Origin: Roseovarius sp.
GTDB lineage: Bacteria; Pseudomonadota; Alphaproteobacteria; Rhodobacterales; Rhodobacteraceae
Direction: 5' to 3'
NCBI GenBank assembly: GCA_023260815.1
Contig: JALQUE010000321.1
Location: 1-6,139 of the forward strand
Length of the DNA: 6,139 bases
Positions 1-5,298 of the stretch are shown here, piece after piece. The notes under the pieces were generated by a model. It did not search any database, was not told the DNA's origin, and saw only the letters and a list, made by a program, of their open reading frames with translations. Made by a program: the position numbers and the translations under genes. Numbering within the stretch: position 1 is the stretch's first letter; each line of letters begins with the position of its first letter.

Positions 1-535
1 AAAGACTGAGTTGTACTCTTTGCGCTCTGTTTGAAGGGGTGCCTCCAGTAACTGCTCCTGGATCTATAGTAATGGACCCGTCCGTTCCATTGAAACAACT
101 TGGGTCGGTCACAAAAATCTGAGGATCTGGAATATTAACTACAGGCTCTGGCATATAGTCTATAAGTACTGCATTTGAAAATTCTTCGCAAAGTACATCT
201 CCAGCGTTGTTGAGTACAGATATTTTTTTTCTAATATAAATGGACTCATTCATATTTCTAGCCGTTAATATGGTAGTGACTGGACTAGAAAACTGGTCGT
301 TAAAAGTAATGTCGGTATAACCTGATAGGCCATCTTTTGGTTTGGACTGCCAAGTGACGCTAAAAGTACTGGTATTTGGATACACACTGTGGTTCTTTCC
401 AGATTTAGCTGTTATGGTTAGGACTGGGGTGGCTGCATCACAAATTTGATAGTAATTTTCTTGTGATGTAGGGGTGGTAAAAGCTATTTCTCCTGGATCT
501 ATATTAATCACATTGACTTCAAAAATATCACCGGC
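1..535 (-). CDS. Fragment of a large secreted repeat protein with a SprB-like repeat (flavobacterial type)
   Basis: One minus-strand frame is open from about 550 to the left edge, giving about 177 codons between 532 and 2 with no stop. Both ends are missing: the N-terminal side is lost at the join near 530-552 and the C-terminal side runs out of the window. The product is rich in Thr, Ser, Asn, Asp and Ile, with beta-strand-like segments and no membrane span in the visible part. Near its C-terminal side (about 112-2) it reads DPSCFNGTDGSITIDPG followed by TGGTP, which fits the Cys-x-Gly-x-x-Asp-Gly-Ser plus Gly-Gly-x-Pro pattern of SprB repeats. That family occurs in huge Bacteroidetes surface adhesins, some of them used in gliding and exported by the type IX system. 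The phrase IDPG occurs twice, 145 codons apart. GC is about 40%, far below the rest of the window. The family call rests on one short motif; the exact protein is not recognised. Confidence 0.7.
2..112 (-). other. SprB-like repeat domain within the flavobacterial fragment
   Basis: The translated segment starts around DPQIFVTDPSC and includes CFNGTDGSITI and a following VTGGTP, after which the window ends. A conserved Cys, an Asn-Gly-Thr-Asp-Gly turn, a Ser-Ile-Thr-Ile strand and a Gly-Gly-x-Pro turn in that order are typical of a SprB repeat (about 35-40 residues), usually present in many copies in Bacteroidetes adhesins. Only one copy, incomplete at its end, is visible. Confidence 0.6.
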
Positions 536-552
536 GGTAAGGCAATACCATC
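530..552. other. Join 1: flavobacterial fragment fused to the transporter fragment
   Basis: Two different minus-strand frames meet here. The transporter frame reads ...FYVVDGIALP and then runs into a short unrelated tail that stops at 510-508. The adhesin frame reads ...YCLTAGDIFEVN and hits a stop at 553-551 on the transporter side. Base composition changes from about 40% to about 49% GC across the point. No insertion sequence, inverted repeat or tRNA is present. The exact base cannot be fixed because both frames stay open for about 20 bases, which would fit a join at a short stretch of shared sequence. Confidence 0.75.
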
Positions 553-894
553 AACAACGTAAAACCAAACGACAAACACGAGAGGATTAATGGCTTGCCT
601 GATACCCCAGGCGTCATAGGCCGTATAAATCGCCACAAAGGCACCCGTGGCCGCCGCAAAGGTCAACGCCATCGGAAGCGTATTCCGGTTGGTTTCCAAA
701 AAACGCATATTGAAAAGAGCCAATCCGAATATTCCGCTCAGCAGGATAAAAACACCCAACCATTGCACCGCGTTAAAGGTTTCATCAAATACAAGATAGG
801 CCGCCAAAATTGCAAAGATGGGTGCGGTTCCCCGCATCACAGGATAAACCACAGTGTAATTGCCCCGGGTCAGTGATTTAGCCTGCAAAATGGC
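545..894 (-). CDS. Internal fragment of an EamA/DMT-family membrane transporter
   Basis: The minus-strand frame encodes about 115-118 residues from around AILQAKSLTRG (near 894) to VVDGIALP (near 535-550). It is strongly hydrophobic, with about four predicted membrane segments: VVYPVMRGTAPIFAILAAYL, VQWLGVFILLSGIFGLALF, LPMALTFAAATGAFVAIYTA and NPLVFVVWFYVVDGIAL. The VVYPVMRGTAP motif followed by a helix ending in an acidic residue (VFDET) and then WLGV..LLSGI is characteristic of EamA repeats in the drug/metabolite transporter superfamily. The visible part spans the end of the first EamA repeat, a short linker (FLETNRNTLP) and the start of the second. Whole proteins of this family have about 280-300 residues and ten helices, so both ends are missing. 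Neither start nor stop belongs to the gene. The substrate cannot be told. Its 49% GC points to a source different from both neighbours. Confidence 0.8.
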
Positions 895-900
895 CGCGTC
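884..900. other. Join 2: transporter fragment fused to the serine-cycle block
   Basis: On the minus strand the transporter frame is convincing only up to about AAILQAKS (near 897-874); beyond that the frame is antisense to the aminotransferase. On the plus strand the aminotransferase frame reads NGRVFVFPSSGTGAWE and is convincing only from about 892, with a stop at 874-876 inside transporter DNA. GC rises from about 49% to about 67%. Two genes on opposite strands are thus cut within their coding sequence at the same place, with no mobile-element sequence between them. Confidence 0.8.
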
Positions 901-1935
901 TTCGTGTTTCCTTCCTCGGGGACCGGCGCTTGGGAATCGGCCATTTCCAACACACTCAACACCGGCGACAAGGTTCTGATGTCGCGCTTCGGTCAGTTCT
1001 CGTTGCTCTGGGTCGACATGGCCGAACGGCTGGGCCTCGATGTCGATGTCTGCGACGTGGAATGGGGCAAGGGCGTCCCCGTCGACGACTACGCCGCCAA
1101 GCTGCGCGCCGACAAATCCCACCAGATCAAGGCGGTGTTCGCCACCCAGAACGAAACCGCGACCGGCGTGACCTCGGATATCGCCGCCATCCGCCGCGCC
1201 CTCGATGACGCAAACCACCCCGCCATGCTCTTCGTCGACGGGGTCAGCTCCATCGCCTCGATCGAATTCGAGATGGAGGCATGGGGCGTCGATCTGGCCG
1301 TTTCCGGCTCGCAGAAAGGCTTCATGCTGCCCGCGGGCCTCGGCATTCTCGGCGTCTCCGACAAGGCGCTCGCCGCCCATGCAAACGCCAGGATGCCGCG
1401 CTGCTATTTCAGCTTCGCGGACATGATCAAGCTCAACGATACCGGCTATTTCCCCTACACCCCCGCAACCCAGCTTCTGCGCGGGCTGCGCTGCTCGCTC
1501 GATCTGCTGCTGGACGCGGGCATGGACAGCGTCTGGGCGCGCCACAAGCGTCTGGCCGAAGGCGTGCGCGCCGCCGTGGCCGCGTGGGACGGCTGCGAAT
1601 TGGTGGCGCGCGGCCCCGAATGGCAGTCCGACACCGTGTCGGCGATCTATGCGCCCCCCGGCATCGACGCCCGCGACGTGATCTCGACGGCCTATTACAA
1701 ATACCAGACCTCACTTGGCTCGGGCCTCAACAAGCTGGCGGGCCGCGCGTTCCGCATCGGGCATCTGGGCTCTCTCAATCCCGTGATGCTCTGCTCGGCG
1801 ATCTCCGCCGCCGAAATGTCGCTGCGCGACGCCGGCGCCATGATCGTGCCCGGCTCGGGTGTGGCCGCCGCGCAGGAACATTTCCGCGTGACCACGCCGG
1901 ACATGATGCAGCACACCGCCTCCAAGGCCGCCTGA
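892..1935 (+). CDS. sgaA: Serine-glyoxylate aminotransferase, N-terminus missing
   Basis: A PLP-dependent class V (fold type I) aminotransferase that transfers the amino group of L-serine to glyoxylate, making hydroxypyruvate and glycine, a central cytoplasmic step of the serine cycle. The visible part (about 348 codons) begins at GRVFVFPSSGTGAWESA, which in full-length relatives of about 400 residues lies near residue 60, so about 60 N-terminal residues are absent. A GTG at 904 could be picked as a start but lies inside the conserved PLP-phosphate-binding SSGTG region, so it is not the real start. Numbering from that GTG, Asp112 in LFVDGVSS should contact the PLP ring nitrogen, Lys138 in SGSQKGF (codon 1315-1317) is the Schiff-base lysine, and Arg284 in FRIGHLG should bind the substrate carboxylate. 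YFPYTP and NETATGV match the family. The C-terminal part looks intact, ending four bases before hprA. The truncation is at the join, not a natural frameshift. Confidence 0.9.
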   Translation, partial: GRVFVFPSSGTGAWESAISNTLNTGDKVLMSRFGQFSLLWVDMAERLGLDVDVCDVEWGKGVPVDDYAAKLRADKSHQIKAVFATQNETATGVTSDIAAIRRALDDANHPAMLFVDGVSSIASIEFEMEAWGVDLAVSGSQKGFMLPAGLGILGVSDKALAAHANARMPRCYFSFADMIKLNDTGYFPYTPATQLLRGLRCSLDLLLDAGMDSVWARHKRLAEGVRAAVAAWDGCELVARGPEWQSDTVSAIYAPPGIDARDVISTAYYKYQTSLGSGLNKLAGRAFRIGHLGSLNPVMLCSAISAAEMSLRDAGAMIVPGSGVAAAQEHFRVTTPDMMQHTASKAA

Positions 1936-1939
1936 GCGC

Positions 1940-2914
1940 ATGACCAGACCCAAGGTTCTCGTCACCCGCGCCTGGCCCGCCGATACCGAAACCCGTCTTG
2001 GCCACCTGGCCGAGACGACATTGCGCCACCCCGACACCCCGATGACCGCCGATGAATTTCTCGCGGCGGCCACCACCTATGATGCGATCCTGCCCACGGT
2101 CTCGGATAGCATTCCGGCGGCCTTCTACCCCGCCGCCGCAGGCCAGGTGAAACTGTTGGCCAATTATGGCGTGGGCTACAATCACATCGACATCGCCGCC
2201 GCCCGCGCTGCGGGCATCGCCGTGACCAACACCCCCGGCGTGCTGACCGATTGCACCGCCGATCTGGCGATGGGGCTTTTGCTCGCCACCGCCCGGCGCA
2301 TCGGCGAAGGCGAACGTGAACTGCGCGCGGGTCGCTGGTTGGGCTGGCGGCCCACCCATATGATCGGCAAGAAAGTCTCGGGCGCCACCTTGGGCATCGT
2401 CGGGTTTGGCCGCATCGGTCAGGCCATGGCGCATCGCGCCTATCACGGCTTCGGCATGAAGATCGTCGTCTATAACCGTTCGCCCGTCGATCAGGACACG
2501 CTGCGCGCCTATCACGCCACCCAACCCGACACCCTGCCCGAGGTTGCGGCCCAGTCCGACATCCTGTCGCTGCATTGCCCCGGTGGCCCCGAAACGCACC
2601 ATCTGATCGACGCGGGCGTGTTCGCGGCGATGAAGCCCGGCGCGCTTCTGGTGAACACCGCGCGCGGCGACGTGATCGACGAAAAGGCGCTGTTTGCCGC
2701 GCTCGACAGCGGCCATCTGGGCGGCGCAGGACTGGACGTGTTCCAGAACGAACCCGCGCTCGATCCGCGCTTTCTCGCCCATGACCGCTGCGTGCTGGCC
2801 CCGCATCTGGGCAGCGCCACAGATGCCACCCGCGCGGCCATGGGCCACAAGGCCATCGACAATCTCGTGGCTTTCCTGCGCGGCGACACCCCGCCCGATC
2901 TTGTCAGCGGCTGA
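1940..2914 (+). CDS. hprA: Hydroxypyruvate reductase / D-glycerate dehydrogenase
   Basis: A 324-residue D-isomer-specific 2-hydroxyacid dehydrogenase, the usual length for the family. In the serine cycle it reduces hydroxypyruvate to D-glycerate, and many members also reduce glyoxylate. The N-terminal substrate domain contains LLANYGVGYNHID (73-84). The Rossmann domain has the dinucleotide motif GFGRIG (155-160) and then VVYNRSP, where Asn179-Arg180 replaces the acidic residue of NAD-specific enzymes, hinting at NADPH use. The catalytic triad is visible: Arg242 in NTARGD, Glu271 in QNEP and His289 in APHLGS. The ATG at 1940 lies four bases after the sgaA stop, with only a weak AAGG upstream, so translation is probably coupled to sgaA. 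The glyoxylate reductase name (GyaR) would be equally valid from sequence alone; the position next to sgaA favours hydroxypyruvate as the main substrate. Confidence 0.9.
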   Translation: MTRPKVLVTRAWPADTETRLGHLAETTLRHPDTPMTADEFLAAATTYDAILPTVSDSIPAAFYPAAAGQVKLLANYGVGYNHIDIAAARAAGIAVTNTPGVLTDCTADLAMGLLLATARRIGEGERELRAGRWLGWRPTHMIGKKVSGATLGIVGFGRIGQAMAHRAYHGFGMKIVVYNRSPVDQDTLRAYHATQPDTLPEVAAQSDILSLHCPGGPETHHLIDAGVFAAMKPGALLVNTARGDVIDEKALFAALDSGHLGGAGLDVFQNEPALDPRFLAHDRCVLAPHLGSATDATRAAMGHKAIDNLVAFLRGDTPPDLVSG

Positions 2915-2990
2915 TCAATGCCCAAGCCCCCCAAAGGAAAGACCCTCAAGCCCGCGCCATGTGTCCCGCCGCATCCTGCATCCCCCTCAC

Positions 2991-3011
2991 CGGGTAGGGC
3001 CGCCCTACCCG
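2991..3011. promoter_or_regulatory. Perfect dyad upstream of mcl; candidate LysR-type operator or RNA hairpin
   Basis: The left arm CGGGTAGGGC (2991-3000) is the exact reverse complement of the right arm (3002-3011) around a single central C, so ten base pairs match without error. T2995 and A3007 lie in complementary arms with 11 bases between them, the T-N11-A layout of LysR-type regulator sites. Serine-cycle operons of Methylorubrum are controlled by the LysR-type protein QscR, which makes this reading attractive. As RNA the same bases could fold into a 9-bp GC-rich stem with a three-base loop, but no T-run follows, so an intrinsic terminator is unlikely. It lies 132 bases before the mcl start. 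Function is inferred only. Confidence 0.45.
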
Positions 3012-3128
3012 TTCAGGCCCGGCGCCCATCCCGCGCTCAACATTGCCACCCATGCGAAAGTGTCCCCGCCCCCCGATCCGGGCGAGGCTGATCCAAACAC
3101 GGCGCCGTCACCCCGACCGCGCCTGCCC

Positions 3129-3135
3129 GGAAGGA
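3129..3135 (+). promoter_or_regulatory. Ribosome-binding site deciding the mcl start
   Basis: GGAAGGA ends eight bases before the ATG at 3144. It favours that start over the in-frame upstream opening, which reaches back into hprA and encodes Pro/Arg-rich sequence unlike any malyl-CoA lyase. Confidence 0.75.
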
Positions 3136-3143
3136 CAACACCC

Positions 3144-4088
3144 ATGAGCTACACCCTGCACCCCCTCAAAAAACAACGCCTCCAGCGCTCGGAACTCGCT
3201 GTGCCCGGCTCCAATCCGTCGATGATCGACAAGGCCGCCGACAGCGCCGCGGACTATATCTTCTTCGATCTCGAAGATGCCGTGGCGCCCCCCGACAAGA
3301 TCAAGGCGCGCGCCAATATCATTCAGGCGCTCAACGACATCGACTGGAAGGCCAAGGGCAAGACCATCTCGATCCGCATCAACGGCCTCGACACGCATTA
3401 CATGTATCGCGACGTCGTCGAGGTGCTGGAACAAGCCGGCGCCCATGTCGATACGATCCTCGTGCCCAAGGTCGGCGTGCCCGCCGATCTCTATACGGTC
3501 GAGACGATGATCTCGCAGATCGAAGTGGCCTGCGACCTGCCCCATCGCATCGGGCTCGAGGCGCTGATCGAAACCGCCCTCGGCATGGCCAATGTCGACG
3601 CCATCGCCGCCGCCCCCGGCCGGCTCGAGGCGCTGCATTTCGGCGTGGCCGACTATGCCGCCAGCACCCGCGCCCGCACCGTGGTCATCGGCGGGCTGAA
3701 CCCCGACTATCCCGGCGATCAATGGCATTTCGCCCTCTCACGCATGACCGTCGCCTGCCGCGCCTATGGCCTGCGCGCGATCGACGGCCCGTTCGGCGAT
3801 TTCTCCGACCCCGACGGCTATGTCCTCTCGGCCAAACGCGCCGCGGCCCTCGGGATCGAAGGCAAATGGGCGATCCATCCCAGCCAGATCGCCCTGGCCA
3901 ACGATGTGTTCTCGCCCCCCGAAGCCGAAGTGACCCGCGCCCGCCGCATCCTCGAGGAACTCAAGAAGGCCGAGGCGCAGGGCAAGGGCGCCGCCAGCCT
4001 CGATGGCAAGATGATCGACGCGGCCAGCGAACGCATGGCCAACAACGTGATCACCGTGGCCGACGCCATCGCGGCGCAGCACGGATAA
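3144..4088 (+). CDS. mcl: Malyl-CoA lyase
   Basis: A 314-residue CitE/HpcH-type lyase that cleaves (S)-malyl-CoA into acetyl-CoA and glyoxylate, the last carbon-carbon step of the serine cycle; relatives can also act on beta-methylmalyl-CoA. The N-terminal SELAVPGSNPSMI (16-28) and FDLEDAVAPP (41-50) are family signatures. Arg78 in IRINGLDTHYMYRD and the Mg-binding pair Glu143 (LIETALG) and Asp170 (FGVADYAAS) match by motif and by their 27-residue spacing the active site known from Rhodobacter Mcl. IDGPFGDFSDPDGY (213-226) and GKWAIHPSQ (240-248) complete the barrel and CoA region. After GGLNPDY the protein passes directly into PGDQWHFA, shorter there than the Methylorubrum enzyme as I remember it. 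The start at 3144 has a good ribosome-binding site. The stop lies 25 bases before mtkA, so the two are probably co-transcribed. CitE itself is less likely because of the glyoxylate-pathway neighbours. Confidence 0.93.
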   Translation: MSYTLHPLKKQRLQRSELAVPGSNPSMIDKAADSAADYIFFDLEDAVAPPDKIKARANIIQALNDIDWKAKGKTISIRINGLDTHYMYRDVVEVLEQAGAHVDTILVPKVGVPADLYTVETMISQIEVACDLPHRIGLEALIETALGMANVDAIAAAPGRLEALHFGVADYAASTRARTVVIGGLNPDYPGDQWHFALSRMTVACRAYGLRAIDGPFGDFSDPDGYVLSAKRAAALGIEGKWAIHPSQIALANDVFSPPEAEVTRARRILEELKKAEAQGKGAASLDGKMIDAASERMANNVITVADAIAAQHG

Positions 4089-4100
4089 CCGACAAGACAA

Positions 4101-4106
4101 GGGAGG
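4101..4106 (+). promoter_or_regulatory. Strong ribosome-binding site of mtkA
   Basis: GGGAGG lies seven bases before the ATG at 4114, in the 25-base gap after mcl. It supports this start, whose product opens with MDIHEYQAKELL as in other ligase beta subunits. No promoter or terminator is visible in the gap. Confidence 0.75.
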
Positions 4107-4113
4107 ACCGATC

Positions 4114-5298
4114 ATGGATATCCACGAATATCAGGCCAAGGAACTGCTCAAGAGGTTCGGCGTGCAGGTGCCGCGCGGCGGCATCGCCTACAGCCCCGAA
4201 CAGGCCGTCTACCGCGCCAGCGAATTGTCCGGCGAACGCTGGGTCGTCAAGGCCCAGATCCATTCCGGCGCGCGCGGCAAGGCGGGCGGCGTGCGCATCT
4301 GCTCCACCGAAGAGGAAATCTCGGACGCCGCCCACTGGATGCTCGGTCGCAGGCTGGTCACCCACCAGACCGGCCCGCAAGGCAAGCTGGTCGGACGGCT
4401 CTATGTCGAGGAAGCCACCAATATCGCCCAGGAAATCTATCTGGGCCTCGTGATGGACCGCAAACTGGAACGCGTGGTGGTCGTCGCCTCGGCCCAGGGC
4501 GGCATGGAAATCGAAGAGATTTCCGCCAATGAACCCGACTCGATCATCCGCTCGGTCGTCGATCCGGCGGTGGGCATGCAGGCGTTTCAGGCCCGCGAAA
4601 TCGCGTTCTCTCTGGGGCTCGAGCCGCCGATGATCGCCCAGGCCGTCAAGACCATCCTCGGCTGCTACGCCCTGATGAGCGAAATGGACGCCAACATGGT
4701 CGAGATCAACCCGATGGTCGTCACCCGCTCGGGCGAGATCGTGGCGCTGGACGCCAAGATCAGCTTCGACGACAACGCCCTCTTCCGCCGCCCCGAAATC
4801 TCGGAACTGCGCGACAAGAGCCAGGAAGACAGCCGCGAAACCTTCGCCGAAGACCGCGGCCTGTCCTATATCGGGCTGGAGGGCGAGATCGGCTGCATCG
4901 TCAACGGCGCGGGCCTCGCGATGGCGACGCTCGACATGATCAAGATGTCCGGTGGCGAGCCTGCCAATTTCCTCGACGTGGGCGGCGGCGCCAGCCCCGA
5001 CCGGGTGCTGATGTCGTTCAAGGCCGTGCTCAACGATCCCAATGTCGAAGCGATCCTGGTGAACATCTTCGCCGGGATCAACCGCTGCGACTGGATCGCC
5101 GAAGGCGTGGTCCGCGCCATGCGCGAGCTCGAGCTGCAGATGCCCGTGGTCGTGCGCCTGTCGGGCACCAATGTCGAGGAAGGTCGCAAGATCCTCGCCG
5201 AAAGCGGCCTCGCCGTGATCCCCGCCGAAACGCTGGCCGACGCCGCCGACAAGGTGGTCGGCGCCTGGAAAGACGCAAAATTCAAGGAGGCTTCGTAA
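4114..5298 (+). CDS. mtkA: Malate-CoA ligase (malate thiokinase) beta subunit
   Basis: A 394-residue ATP-grasp subunit of the SucC family, full length. With MtkB it forms malyl-CoA from malate, CoA and ATP, feeding Mcl. The N-terminal ATP-grasp region opens with DIHEYQAKELL; VVKAQIHSGARGKAGGV (44-60) carries the nucleotide-binding Lys46. Asn199 in VEINP and Asp213 in ALDAK fall at the same numbers as the Mg ligands of E. coli SucC. The C-terminal ligase domain includes GCIVNGAGLAM (260-270), NFLDVGGGAS (285-294), VNIFAGINRCD (316-326) and RLSGTNVEEG (348-357). Sequence motifs alone cannot separate it from succinyl-CoA synthetase beta; the adjacent mcl and the serine-cycle genes make malate the likely substrate, and stretches such as LVMDRKLERVVVVAS resemble MtkA as I recall it. 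Its stop overlaps the mtkB start by one base. Confidence 0.9.
   Translation: MDIHEYQAKELLKRFGVQVPRGGIAYSPEQAVYRASELSGERWVVKAQIHSGARGKAGGVRICSTEEEISDAAHWMLGRRLVTHQTGPQGKLVGRLYVEEATNIAQEIYLGLVMDRKLERVVVVASAQGGMEIEEISANEPDSIIRSVVDPAVGMQAFQAREIAFSLGLEPPMIAQAVKTILGCYALMSEMDANMVEINPMVVTRSGEIVALDAKISFDDNALFRRPEISELRDKSQEDSRETFAEDRGLSYIGLEGEIGCIVNGAGLAMATLDMIKMSGGEPANFLDVGGGASPDRVLMSFKAVLNDPNVEAILVNIFAGINRCDWIAEGVVRAMRELELQMPVVVRLSGTNVEEGRKILAESGLAVIPAETLADAADKVVGAWKDAKFKEAS
5284..5290 (+). promoter_or_regulatory. Ribosome-binding site of mtkB inside the end of mtkA
   Basis: AAGGAGG lies within the last codons of mtkA, seven bases before the mtkB ATG at 5298. With the TAATG stop/start overlap this points to translational coupling, which would help make the two subunits in equal amounts. 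Confidence 0.8.

Larger units (their letters stand above)
2915..3143. other. 229-bp gap between hprA and mcl
   Basis: This is the only sizeable gap in the serine-cycle block. It is C-rich and contains a perfect 21-base dyad (2991-3011) and, at its end, the ribosome-binding site of mcl. A 57-codon frame from 2918 to 3091 encodes a Pro/Arg-rich low-complexity peptide and is not credible. No clear -35/-10 pair, tRNA or T-rich terminator tail was seen. mtdA and fch, which sit after hpr in Methylorubrum as I recall, are absent here. Confidence 0.7.

Noticed and set aside
530..900. Horizontally acquired island or transposon boundary at the joins
   Set aside because: No inverted repeats, target-site duplication, integrase, transposase or tRNA is visible, and genes on both sides are cut; chimerism explains it more simply.
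904..906. GTG as the natural start of sgaA
   Set aside because: It lies within the conserved segment leading into the PLP-binding SSGTG motif; homology continues upstream to about 892 and then stops at the join.
508..1545. 345-codon minus-strand frame taken as one gene
   Set aside because: Only its middle (about 545-894) is real transporter sequence. The first part is antisense to sgaA and the last dozen codons lie in the flavobacterial piece; it is a product of the joins.
1775..2848. 357-codon open frame on the minus strand opposite hprA
   Set aside because: Shadow of hprA with low-complexity composition; hprA has intact catalytic residues and a full-length product.
2991..3011. Rho-independent terminator
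   Set aside because: The stem is strong, but the bases after it (GTTCAGGCCC) hold no T-run, on either strand.
2918..3091. 57-codon frame in the hprA-mcl gap
   Set aside because: Pro/Arg-rich low-complexity peptide with no ribosome-binding site; it spans the dyad and looks like chance opening in C-rich DNA.
2694..3143. In-frame N-terminal extension of mcl reaching back into hprA
   Set aside because: The extension is Pro/Arg-rich and overlaps the end of hprA in another frame; the ATG at 3144 has a good ribosome-binding site and gives the normal family length.
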